Assembly (NCBI GenBank): GCA_947579605.1
Contig: OX388316.1
Location: 10,667,290 to 10,731,289 of the forward strand
Source: Athripsodes cinereus
Taxonomy: Eukaryota; Arthropoda; Insecta; Trichoptera; Leptoceridae
DNA length: 64,000 nucleotides
Direction: 5' to 3'
A program made the translations under genes and the position numbers. The notes under the pieces are model-generated. The model did no database searches. It saw only the letters and a list, made by a program, of their open reading frames with translations, and was not told the DNA's origin. This document shows, piece by piece, positions 53,494 to 64,000 of the stretch (within the stretch, counting starts at the first letter, position 1; every line of letters starts with the position of its first letter).

Positions 53494-56340
53494 TCAATCT
53501 GTAGATTTTGCATCTGTCGCTGCGTATGGTCCATTTTGATTCGTTGCGTTTCCAGATGACTTAGTGGGCGTTCTGTAAAAATGAAATGAAAAGTCTCTTA
53601 ATTATCTGTGAAATGTCTAATCGAATTACTATAATTTCAAATTAATTTCAGTATTGCAGACGTCAATTCATATTTTAATGGATTCGTAGTATAATTCATA
53701 GTATTGCCGATTACAATCATAGCCACTTGTGCTTCCTATTTTAATTTGATATAACTTATTCAGGATTCGAATGCTTACTTTTCATCGTACTGAATGCTGT
53801 TGAGTGATTTGTTAGCTGTTTCAGGTAAGAGAAGTATGCTAAATCCCCCCACTATACCAATAATTCCCATCACTGCCATGGGAAATGGTTCTCTCTGAAA
53901 ACAATAAGATATTTAATTTCCAACTAATCTGAAAACATGAATGTTGATTATTTATGATAAAAATTATATATTATAAAAGAACACTTACAATAGTCCAGAT
54001 ATAAGGGATGCAAACTAATGATAATCCAGCCATCACTTGACTGGCGCCAACTCCCATATTTCTCATCAAAGTTGGATACAGTTCAGCTGTGTACATTGGA
54101 AGAACTCCATTAGTTGCGCTAATCGAGAACTTGCTAATCATCACAAGAGTTATTCTCAGCCAAGTAATGTCATTAAAAGCTTTCACCAATGATACGCTGC
54201 TGCATCCTATTCCAGCGAAAACAACTGTGAAGCAAATAGGGTATCTTCTTCCAAGTTTCATCAATATGGGTATACTCAAAGCAATGGCAGGAATCTCAAC
54301 AACACCAGAAAGTATTGATGTAATGTGCAGATCTCCTCCAAATGAACTGATATTTAATACCAGACCATAGTAGACTATTGTAGTAGCTCCCCAGGCGATG
54401 AATACACATGCTGTGATTTTTCCAATGGGAGGTTTTATTAGATCCATTACACCATGTGTGATATGAGTTTCTTCCTTGGGTTTGTTGTCTGGTTGCAATA
54501 TTTTATCTATTGAAACTGGTATTTCTCTTTTATTATATTTGGCTGCTTCAATAACAATTTCCTTTACTTCAGCAATGCGACCCATAGTTAACAGCCATCT
54601 TGGTGATTCGGGAATAATCCACCTGAAAATAAAAAAAAAACTTGAAACTTCACGATGAAAAGTAGCAGTAGAATATACTTACTTAAAATTTGCTGACATA
54701 TTTTTTCGTATTGAGAAAAATATAATTAAATTTTAGTTATTGTCTTTTTTATTTCCTTCTATTATTTATTTACATTCAAAAATCGATTAGACATGTTCAT
54801 CAATATACGAATATTTATTGATGTGCTGAGAAAGTTTCACAAGATCAAATACATCTGAGTCAAATATAAAGTACTGAAATCTGTATCTGTTAGAGACAGA
54901 CGACCTACATATTTCACTTCCACTTGAATTACTTCGTAATGTAGTAGACCTGTTTTATTTCTTTTGATTCTTAAAGAAAAACTATAAGGACTTAGTACAT
55001 ATAAAAAAAAAACTTGTAATGAACGACTCATAATTAATAATAATACATAAATGAATTTAACTCACCATAATCCTATTAACAGTGCTCCTGGAATGGACAA
55101 GGCTAACTGTAAATGTCTCCAGTTCGGCAAAAGCATCGATATGGCAGACACTAAAATGTATGAAACTGGTAGTGGGAAAAAATTACATACTCCAGCGATG
55201 GTTCTCCATTTCCCGCCAACTAGTTCAACTGATAAGACGAAACCAGCAAAGACAACTGAGACACAGAAGAATCCAAGAACAATACGTAGTATTAAATACA
55301 ACTCATACCACGGACAGAACACAATTGATATAGCCAAAAGAGTTTGCATACAAATAGCTCCTACAAGAGTCTTCTTTCTTCCAAATCTATCAGAAATCAT
55401 ACCGCTAATGACTCCTCCGATTGCCACTCCAGCCAAGAATAAAACTTCAGTCAATGTGTTCAGATATTCATCATCACAGACAAGACTCCATTCTGAGACA
55501 ATTGTCGTTCCTAATATACGGTTATCCCAAACCCATTCTTTACACTTGGTCTGATTAAGAGATCGTAATGACTCATTTTGAATTTCATCGGAACTTAATG
55601 TACTCCAGTCTATATCTCCAATTTGACAACTTCCTAATGGTTGACTGTAATTTCTCCATATAGCTAGTGGAACTGAAGACAAAGAATCTGGAGGCTTACA
55701 CCAAAAGTCTTCTGCGGCCGCCTGAAAAAAATATTGAATGTTATACAATCATTCGATTTATTTATTTGAAAAATATATTTTTTGTTTTATAATACTGCAT
55801 TATTTTATCAGTATTTATTTTTTAAAATCTCGCACTTCATTAAGACGGCCTGTGGGCCTAGTCAAAAACACATTTAAGCGTTACGTTTTCGTTCCGTTTT
55901 CGTTCGAATGTAGACGACGTTGCGAGAACGTGTCAATTTTCGTAGCTACTTGTGTATTTTAGCTACGAAAATTGACACGTTCTCGCAACGTCGTCCACAT
56001 TCGAACGAAAACGTAACGCTTAAATGTGTTTTGACTAGGCCTACTGGATTCAAATGTCGTAGCCCAGGTCATCTTAACAAAGTAAAATATAACTGAAAAC
56101 TGTATTTTTAAATTACATTAATAGATATAGACTAGTTTAAATTGCAGAAGTGGTGAAGTTACTAACTATAAATGTAGGAGAAAATATGTGAAAGGTGCAG
56201 GGAAACGAACAGAGAGACAAAAGGAAGGTCATCTTCAACTGCCATCTTCCATAGTTGCCGATAATATCTGATATAGGATCGTCTTCATCGTCATCTGGGC
56301 TAGGCAGTCTCTTCTCGGCATCGCTCTCTCCTTGCTTCAT
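53494..56340 (-). CDS. SLC22-type organic cation/carnitine transporter, 5 coding exons
   Basis: Major-facilitator membrane transporter of the SLC22 group (organic cations, carnitine, carcinine in insects). Coding exons in order: 56340-56167, 55721-55066, 54622-53989, 53894-53779, 53572-53494; frame kept; 552 aa, typical of the family. Exon 1 gives a cytosolic acidic head (SPDDDEDDP) and TM1. Exon 2 gives the large extracellular loop between TM1 and TM2 with Cys residues and NYS and NQT glycosylation sites, then TM2 and the signature loop DRFGRKK (about 169-175). Exon 3 carries PESPRWLL (about 281-288) and the long cytosolic loop, then TM7-11 with the SLC22-like TAELYPT motif. Exons 4-5 finish TM12 (LLPET) and a hydrophilic tail ending KSTD. 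The ATG lies two bases after an AG acceptor (TTTCAG|TCATG), so an upstream non-coding exon is likely. The exact substrate cannot be told. Confidence 0.93.
55855..56041. mobile_element. Fold-back MITE, 187 bp, in SLC22 intron 1
   Basis: The arms read ggcctagtcaaaaacacatt and, inverted, aatgtgttttgactaggcc. They pair through acgttttcgtt and cgaacgaaaacgt, and through gacgacgttgcgagaacgtg and its complement, to tagcta around a 12-nt loop. The left arm has an 11-nt tandem duplication (ccgttttcgtt) that the right arm lacks. No coding sequence. The family is unknown. Confidence 0.9.
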
Positions 56341-58345
56341 GACTGAAACAAAAGGAAAAAGCATGGTATTATTATCCCATGTTAATTATATTCTATCTGA
56401 CCGATTATAATATTTACTTATTTAACACTCAACTGTACATTGGTTAAAATATTTAAAACAAAATGATCATTTATACAACTTAATGTACAGAGGGCGAGTT
56501 TATTGCTAGATACTCATATTGGTAATTTTATTTGAAACAAAATATAAAATATAATAATGGAATTATTTGGCTATGTAAGAAATGGGCACTCCGGTACCAG
56601 CAATTGTACACACAATTTGTTTCTTAAGGTGATTAGCGAATAGTTACACAGGGCCTATTCTCCGCTATTAATTTTGATTGGATAACTCCAATATTAGCCC
56701 AGAAATAGACCATAGTATTATGAGATTATAAATCTAGGTATTGCGCATTAGATCTTACAATCACAAACCAGATTTCTCTGGATTATGTCAGTCATTTCCA
56801 AATTGTTTTCTCAGCTTTTAAGAAATCATACACATAACGAAGTACTGGAATTAAGATATTTTGATTAAATGATCTGTAATAAAAAAACAATTTATCCGCG
56901 TTCATTGAAGATTTGTATGTTCTTGAAAAATTACTTTGAAGGGATTACGGTATGGGATGTAATATTATTCCAATTGACTTATTATTTACCAACAAACTCC
57001 CGTCTGTGAGTGGCATATAAATTGTGTTTATAATAGTAATATTCTTAATATCAAATCCAGAATTCGTTGTTTGATTAACAGAGCATTTCAACCGAATTGA
57101 AACTTGGCCAATAATATTGTAACTGCTAGCAGCCACTTGTCGCGTTTTAATTTTGCTGTAAATTGTATTATTTTTGAAAAGTGTTAGGTATTGTTTCTAA
57201 AAACTTTTCACCCACTTAACTTATTAGTTGTATTATGTACACACAATTAATAACGTCCGAATAATTTTTGTTTATTTTTAATGCATGTTTTTTTTTTTAT
57301 TTATATTGCTTTGTTATTGGTTATTGCTACATATGGATCTATTTAATAACATCAAATTGAACTATTATGGATAAGAGTATGTGCCAATCGATTCCGTTTG
57401 CTTACCCTTCAAGAAAGCGACGTAATGAAATGTTTGTATAATTTACGAAATATTAAGTACAAGTGGGTTGTGAATTTGTTATAACGACAACAGAATCATT
57501 TGTATTAATTAATGTTTAGCTAAAATCTAGCTGAAAACTGAAAATTAATGACATATTCTTGTAATTGATGAACTGTAATGATTCATAACGCTACATACGG
57601 CATCGATAACAGCTGAAATGGATTGTTCGCTGACCCGTTTACATCATGCAAATTGTAAAAAATACGAGTATTATAATATATTTTCACAAACTTCATAAAA
57701 AATGTTATGACGCCGGGCGGCCTGGGAACGTATAATCTCCTTGGACACAATAATAACATGGTTTGTAGTAATTCTAGCGTGGATCATTAATTATGATATA
57801 TCGGGGAGACTATACAAACGTATATACACATACCGCGTAACTATATAACATGTCTTCAAAACTGTCATATTATTACGTGCTATTCACAAGAAAATCATTC
57901 CCAGAGTATCGTTCTTATGAATTACCTACAATATACAAACAGTTACCTCATCGTGAATTCGCTGTCTGGTATTCAAGGACGTAAGGAACTAGTATGGGCT
58001 TGATTGTAGTAAAAACTGAACTTCAAATATTTTTCCGTTTAATAAATGTGTTCACATAGTTGTTAAGATGTGATATAGTATACCTAATTTACTTTCCTCA
58101 ATCGAGTGATAGAATATCGAACCAAATAAAATACAAACCTTCCTCAGATAACTTCGTATGAGTCAAATTGGAAAGTTAAGAAAGTCAGTTGAAAGATGCA
58201 TTAAAAGTTTATTATTAAAAATCCAATATTTTAACGGTTCTGGTTTAAAAAAAATAGACTTCATCAAGTTTGTTAACAAATACATAGTTAATAATATTCA
58301 TTGCTGATTATAAATAAGCATATCGACATGGATAAAACTGATTTA
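56341..58345. other. Upstream of SLC22, nothing recognised
   Basis: The first (non-coding) exon and promoter of the transporter may lie here. A 63-codon minus-strand frame at 56945-57136 has no known motif. Confidence 0.35.
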
Positions 58346-58520
58346 TGTAATCTCCACATTGTATCTTAGTACCAAATCACCCTCACCCAACATCTTTTAA
58401 TACCTACATAAGTGTATAAATAGATGATTCGTAAATTAATTGAGAAATAAAGATTTAAAATCACTAGACTTAGTTTTATACTCAACCCTGATGATGCTAA
58501 CTAGTTGAATAAAACTGATT
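58346..58520. repeat. Dispersed repeat, copy 1
   Basis: Contains cttagtaccaaatcaccctc, accca and tatactcaaccctgatgatg. A diverged second copy is at 63365-63495 (tttagtaccaaaacgtcctc, atattcaaccctgatgaggc). The nature of the element is unknown. Confidence 0.55.
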
Positions 58521-59151
58521 TAATCGTTAATAACGTTTACATAGTTAAAAGATATAATATGTTATTTTAATTATTCTGTGAACTGATAACGTCAATCTGT
58601 ACTGTGGAGGCTTTTATAGAATGTGTTGTAACGCCGTAAATGAAAATAAGATGATTTTTCGTGTCTCGCCGCTATCCAAATTTTCACTATAATTTAAATA
58701 GTTTCATAATAATTCTACATCACTTTGATGAGAGATATCTCGTTATCATTGTTCATAGTTGGGTGTGATGCAAAGATTTGATGTCACTTAAAATTAAATA
58801 ATTCAACACGAAAACAAGAGTCATTGCGCCCACCAAAATGATATTAATCTACATAAAATTAAATATTATTTTTCTTTCCGTAAAAAACACAACATAAAAT
58901 AAATGTGGAATTTCAAGAATGAGAGTCTGAAAGAATGAATGAACGAATGAATAGTTAAATATACCAATCTACAACATGGGCATGTAAATAGAGCGCTGCA
59001 TAAAATTATCGTGCTCTAAAGACACATTATACGTATGATTCGAAACCGGTATTAAAATATTTATTAATTTTGCAAAATACTGGGTATGTATTATACAATA
59101 ATGATCTATGCAGTTATACCAGTATAAGTGTTAAAATAACCTCATTTAAAA

Positions 59152-59278
59152 AAAACTGTATTTGGGTTTTGTTACAAACCCAAATACAACTTTATACACC
59201 TTTTAGAGTAAGCTATAAGCAACTCTTGTACACGAGGCCATGACTCTGCTATCTGCTTCCAGGCTACCGACTAACTCT
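59152..59278 (-). mobile_element. SINE family A copy with internal deletion
   Basis: The minus strand shows the head with CTGGAAGCAGATAGCAGAG and the 3' hairpin GTATTTGGGTTTGTAACAAAACCC, but the B-box segment is deleted. The hairpin stem is intact (TTTGGGTTTGTAACAAAACCC). Confidence 0.65.
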
Positions 59279-59509
59279 CGTTGTTAACAAATACCTACCC
59301 AATTATTAAATTAGAAGCGTATCCTCTTACAAAAACTTTTGAAAATATAGATAAAAAATATTTGCAAATATGAACAGTGTCAAATTTATATTTATTTATT
59401 TGTTATCACGGAAAATATATGTAACATTTGAAAGTACATAAATTAAAAAAAGGTATGTATTGTTTATATGAGTAAGTTTGTAAAACTTCTATATTACTCC
59501 CAGTAGTAG

Positions 59510-59687
59510 AGGCAGTTTGTTCCCAGATGTTGGAACAAGCTGCCTCTGTGTCTGCGAGAGGAGGTGAATGGAGAGAGTTTTAAAAGAGGACTGAAGACAC
59601 ACCTTTTTGCTGGGAGTTTCGGGTGATGGATACGATATACGGCGCCCTTGAGGTCATGTTATGAGTAAACGGCGCTTTACAAATTGT

Positions 59688-59690
<3 letters not shown>
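59510..59690 (+). mobile_element. CR1/Jockey-like LINE 3' end
   Basis: The plus frame reads FVPRCWNKLPLCLREEVN, then SFKRGLKTHLFAGSFG and a stop. The WNKLP...SFKRGLKTHLF pattern is the conserved C-terminus of CR1/Jockey-type reverse transcriptases. It is followed by gcgcccttgaggtcatg and taaacggcgc, shared with 7600-7800 and 20440-20600. Confidence 0.75.

Positions 59691-59691
<1 letters not shown>

Positions 59692-59742
<51 letters not shown>
59692..59742 (+). repeat. (AT)n microsatellite
   Basis: About 25 uninterrupted at dinucleotides, directly after the LINE end above. Confidence 0.95.
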
Positions 59743-59745
<3 letters not shown>

Positions 59746-59759
59746 CTCACTGCTAGCCT

Positions 59760-60150
59760 TCATCTTTCTACAGCTGGATATGACAGCGTGGATGGTGCGG
59801 ATGTCTTTTGTCATTCACTGACGGTGTTCAGAAGGAGTGTTGCCTCCAACTTTGGTATCTTTGTAGGTTGAAATTTTTTGTTTTTTTGATCGGTGCTTGT
59901 TTGGTGCAGGTTCAGTTTGTACTGGGCCTGCGGTGATTGTGATCTGCTTTTGTTTGATTGTTTTTTTGTTTTTTTTTGTTTTTTTTTTTTTTTTCTCTAT
60001 CATTCTTTTGTTAACATTAATATGTGTATGCTGTAGACACACTTAATTGGGGGGTTGGCCTGGCCGAATCAATGTATGTTGTTTTTATTTTTTTGTGTGT
60101 ATTTTGTCAACTTTCTGTTTGTGTCTCTGATTAATAAATAAATAAATAAA
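59760..60150 (+). mobile_element. LINE 3' UTR with (AAAT)n tail, second copy
   Basis: The terminal block tgtatgctgtagacacactt, aattggggggttggcc and tttgtgtctctgattaataa followed by (AAAT)n matches 42965-43090. The upstream part is GT-rich with several T-runs. Confidence 0.65.
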
Positions 60151-63015
60151 TATCAACAAAACTAACAAATGAAAAGTTTTGAAGTTTTCTATTATGGCTT
60201 ATACATAATTTTAACGGATTATAATAGACATTTTTAAGTACATCAAAATTCTCAGAAACATCACAAATCTATTTTGCATAAAGAAGAAATAAAACATTAC
60301 AAATTTTTGATTGTGTGAATAACAAACTATTTAATTTAAAATTATATTAGAAATGTGCCGTACACCTGTTTCTGAAAATATTGACTTGAAGAGGTAGGAG
60401 TCTTAGTCGAATTATATAAAAATCTAATACTTATTGACATTGCAATTTGAAACGATCGCAAAACATTGACAAAAACAAATATCGAGCTACAAGTTTGTTT
60501 TATATTAAGGGTGACACATACAGATCGCTTACATGACTCCCATATGGAACACTTTACTCTCAATAAAAACAAAAAAAAATTTGTACATTGAGTTAGAGCG
60601 TAAGAAAAACACATGACAGATACAAAATGAACATCGGTATAACCAGACACAATATTATATTCTAGCAATTGTGGTTATGTCGTCATGTAAAAAAATGTAA
60701 AATAAACCACATGTCAACAAACAATATAAGCTTTGTTTATTATTTTTTATTACCAATAGACGAAGAAGAAAAAGAAAATTATATAGGTTTGGCTCCGTTT
60801 CAAATATTTCGATACATTTTTGATCGTTTATGAAATATTTCATATAAACATACCTACTACTACTACAACTATTAATCTTTTGCCAAACATTGTTTTTTCA
60901 ATATCACTGTTATTGTCAGTTATTTTAGAATTTTGTAATTTTTAACTGTTAGAATAATAATCCTCAAACATATGTATCTCCCTCAATTGAATTTTCTATA
61001 CAGGATTGCCACAAACTCGGTTATAATATTTTTTTCTAAAAGATATATCTGGGTTTTGTTATAAACCCTAAACTGTTGTCGAATCCCAAATAATTGAAAC
61101 TTTGAAAAATATCTATTTTATCCACTAGACAAGAACATTCGGTGAATCTAATTCTATGATCATACTATGAAAATTTACAAAAACCAATAACATCCCTTCA
61201 CCTGATAATTTTAACGGCAATGGCAGGTAAATAATTAGGTAAGTAGTAAGTAATAATAAATAGGTAAGTAATATAGGTAATGAATTTTCATTTTTTTTTA
61301 TAAAAATGTGATTTTGTGAACTGTGTGAGCTTTTGAGCGGTGTTTTTTTTTTTTTTTTTATTAAATAGCCTAGAATAATTATTTTCAAATTAAAACGTAT
61401 CTACTACTTGTAAAACAAGGACATTTATTATATGTATACAAATTCTACAGTTTCTAATTTATCTATCAAAATATAAAGTACCGAATGTCCGGCAATGATT
61501 TCAAATGAAATGCATAATGAAACTCGACAATCTATAGGTAACAATTAAAATCAAACATTTCATTTATTATTTTATCATGCAAATTACATTGTAATAGAAA
61601 CGCGAAAGCTTGAATCATAATAACAATAAGATTATATTAAAATAAAAACAATTCATTGCATTAAATTGTTTAACGCTAACGTATTAATGATGCTGCAGAG
61701 TGTAGTATGACACCTACAAACTTTTATTGTATAGAGGGGCATGTAATAATTACAATTAACAAGTGATAGATATTTGTATATGTATGTTAAAATATATTAT
61801 TTTAACCCACAAACGGCGACCATCTGTCAAAAGGGCATTGGCATTGAATCAAGTCATAATGGCATCAATAATAGAAGTGCAGTGCCATTGATAGAACAGC
61901 TAGTATCCGAATATGATATACATATTACGTGTACATTAACAGGAATGTATCATAGAGTACTATCATATGAATACTGCTCAATAAAGGTGGCGAATCATAT
62001 GACACTTGTATGTTTTTTCTCCGTACTAATGTGGCTATTGGATCCGACACATTCTTCGGCAAATCCTAAATGCCGTCTTTTCGTTTTCAAAAACTTATCA
62101 ATCTTTACAATATCTCTCACAGGATGGGAAACTAGAAGACTTATTTCATTTAATGATTAATATGTGAGAGAGAGCAGAAGGCCAATGAGCTGCCCCTGAA
62201 GAAGCTGGCGGGGGCAAATTTCTAACATGTGTATTGGAAAACTTGATATGGAATGGCAAAAGGTCACGGAAGAAGAAATGGACAGAGATCTTTAAAGGAG
62301 GCAAAATGATCACCAATTTATTGACGGCAAGGGAAGAAGATAATTCGAACAAATTGTCGTCTGCATGTCGTATAAAATAAGACATTTATCGTAATACCAA
62401 TAATATTCATTACTGAGTTGAAGATATCGCCACGTTTTTGTTTTGCAATTTTTGCCTTTTGCACAAAATATAACACTTGTAAAGAAGAGTAGAAGTATTC
62501 CATTTCAAAGACTCCATGGGTAAATTTTCAATTATAATACACACAAACATTCGCAAATATATTATAACCACTCTATGGCGTTTGCTACATTAGTATTTGT
62601 TATACATAACATGCACAACGTGCATGTCCTCAGTACGTAGCTAATGGATGTAAAATGTTTTCGGGGTCGAGAGGGATACAGCATAGAGCATAGCAACGAC
62701 TGTAGGACGGCAAATGTTGATACTAAGTATCGTGGGATACAGAATTTATTGACTGCTGTATAACGGAATTAGATTTATAGCCAACGAAAAAAATGGTAGA
62801 TATTATCAACAAAAATATAGCGCGATAATTGAACTGAAATCCATATTTTTCAGTACTGCAAAGCTTGAAAAGTTCACTGTGCTCATTAACTCATTTGTGA
62901 ATACCTACCTATAAACCCGACGGCCTAATCTGAGAAATATTCTGAACTCATCCACTTATCAAAGATATTTATTCATCTATTTAAGTAAAATTATATACTT
63001 TAGATATTAATTTGA
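60151..63015. other. Intergenic, mostly unrecognised
   Basis: A 128-codon plus-strand frame at 61774-62160 and a few shorter ones show no known motif or codon pattern. A SINE-A 3' fragment is at 61041-61074. Confidence 0.4.
61041..61074 (-). mobile_element. SINE family A, 3' hairpin fragment
   Basis: aagatatatctgggttttgt then tataaaccct matches the family's 3' end on the minus strand; nothing else of the element is left. Confidence 0.55.
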
Positions 63016-63018
63016 ACA

Positions 63019-63269
63019 TAACTATACTATATACTATAGCCTCACGCCGTGTCCCAGGTGGAGTAAGCAGAGAGAACGGAACACCATGTTGATCTATCCT
63101 TACATACTTCCTTCTTACGTACCTCTTCATTCATCCAATTTCTCATACATGCACGCCGATTTCTCTTACTCAACACGCGTCCGTCCTTAAGAATTTGGTC
63201 CACGTGATCAAACCACGTGGTTCTTGGACGTCCGCGCTTCCTCACACCCCTTCTTTCAGATAAATATAC
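63019..63269 (-). mobile_element. GTATA-tailed LINE, 3' end
   Basis: The minus-strand frame reads RKRGRPRTTWFDHVDQILKD, then NRRACMRNWMNEE, and ends SVLSAYSTWDTA with a stop. The tail is the tactatactata run at 63019-63038. It is 5'-truncated, with one frame-changing indel relative to the copy at 48571-49375 (around NEEVRKKEVC). Confidence 0.85.
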
Positions 63270-63364
63270 AAAACAATTAAAAAATTACATAAGTAATATA
63301 CAAAATATTTGCGCAAGATGTTTTGGATACAATAAAAGATATTATTAATGTCGAAACTCCTTCA

Positions 63365-63495
63365 ACCTCTCCATTGTACTTTAGTACCAAAACGTCCTCA
63401 CCCAAAATCTCTTAATACTTTTGTGTATGATTAGTTCTCTATTAGATTTAATTTTATATTCAACCCTGATGAGGCCCACTCGTTGGCGAAAGCGC
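63365..63495. repeat. Dispersed repeat, copy 2
   Basis: Counterpart of 58346-58520. It ends with actcgttggcgaaagcgcta. Confidence 0.55.
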
Positions 63496-63499
63496 TAGG

Positions 63500-64000
63500 C
63501 GTGTTAGTGATATACGTGTGAAACAAAAAAGCGATATGCCATATTTTAAAATGTTGTTTTACAATGATAACACTGAAAAAAATAAAAGCACATAATTAAA
63601 AGAATAAAAAATTAAAGCACATGCAGAACTGAAGCATTTTTGTGTTTTCCTACTCATTGGATCTTTGATTTTGTTGTCAAATACTACTGCATGGTAAAAA
63701 AAACTTTGTATATCATTATAAGTGGAATATCATATTTATTTTATCAAAATACAAATTAAATTAATTATTGATAGAATTATGTAGTATTTTTACATGTTTA
63801 CATAAAAAAAACACTCGTCACTCTAATATTAGTAAAACAGTGTAATGGGAGTATGTAAATTAGGTATAGTCATTTTTAAAGGAATTAATTTAATGATCGA
63901 ATTCCTGTATATTCCGGATAGAAAAATTTACGAATTAAGTGATATGTTTGCTTCCTTGAAGTAGGTAGGTATGTAAGTAATAAAATTCTAATAAAATTTG
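63500..64000. other. Window end, nothing recognised
   Basis: AT-rich sequence with no supported gene or repeat. Confidence 0.4.

Noticed and set aside
54089..55554. Plus-strand open frames over the SLC22 gene
   Set aside because: Antisense shadows of exons 2 and 3.
61774..62160. 128-codon plus-strand open frame
   Set aside because: No family resemblance; hydrophobic patches are typical of AT-rich chance frames. It is kept only as a remark.

Overview
This is nuclear DNA of an insect, probably a moth or butterfly. It is strongly AT-rich, genes are split by GT-AG introns, and it carries a chitin-binding cuticle protein gene, an SLC22-type transporter and many non-LTR retrotransposon and hAT fragments. 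The repeated short motif built on taggtacctac is typical of lepidopteran DNA. The order-level call is an inference; no database was searched.

Six protein genes can be read. (1) 738-6060, plus strand: coproporphyrinogen-III oxidase (heme synthesis), 8 exons, 391 aa. (2) 9408-12676, minus: DDX10/Dbp4-type DEAD-box helicase (ribosome biogenesis), 3 exons, 803 aa. (3) 16461-18877, minus: GAS8/DRC4 (axonemal nexin-dynein regulatory complex), 8 exons, 382 aa, with the C-terminal part seen in vertebrate GAS8 missing. (4) 23684-24471, plus: SAP18 (Sin3/exon-junction complex), 2 exons, 159 aa. (5) 26973-41210, minus: secreted R&R-type cuticular protein, 369 aa, whose 7-codon first exon lies about 13 kb upstream of the second. 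(6) 53494-56340, minus: organic cation/carnitine transporter-like SLC22 protein, 5 coding exons, 552 aa. All six models were joined by hand from splice sites and keep frame across every junction. A seventh locus, 20258-20340, is an orphan first exon resembling the start of a THAP zinc finger, followed by a satellite array of about 287-bp units that each carry a good splice acceptor.

The rest is mostly transposon debris. At 6238-9165 a LINE tail was split by a hAT element (8-bp duplication ATCTTTAC), which was itself invaded by a second hAT (duplication CAAACAAG). Two more hAT-like elements with matching or near-matching 8-bp duplications lie at 13318-13879 and 28531-29086. A deleted pogo/Tigger element sits at 25330-25960. 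There are fold-back elements (28138-28258, 34106-34170, 51421-51907, 55855-56041), two tRNA-derived SINE families, and fragments of at least six LINE families. One LINE (about 47168-47636) has the inverted 5' half expected from twin priming; another (49388-49801) keeps a perfect 12-bp duplication.

The host genes are unrelated in function and show no operon-like organisation. CPOX and DDX10 converge. The 28-41 kb stretch is the giant intron of the cuticle gene. 30-34 kb, 35.2-41 kb, 43.1-47 kb and 56.4-63 kb hold no gene I can recognise.
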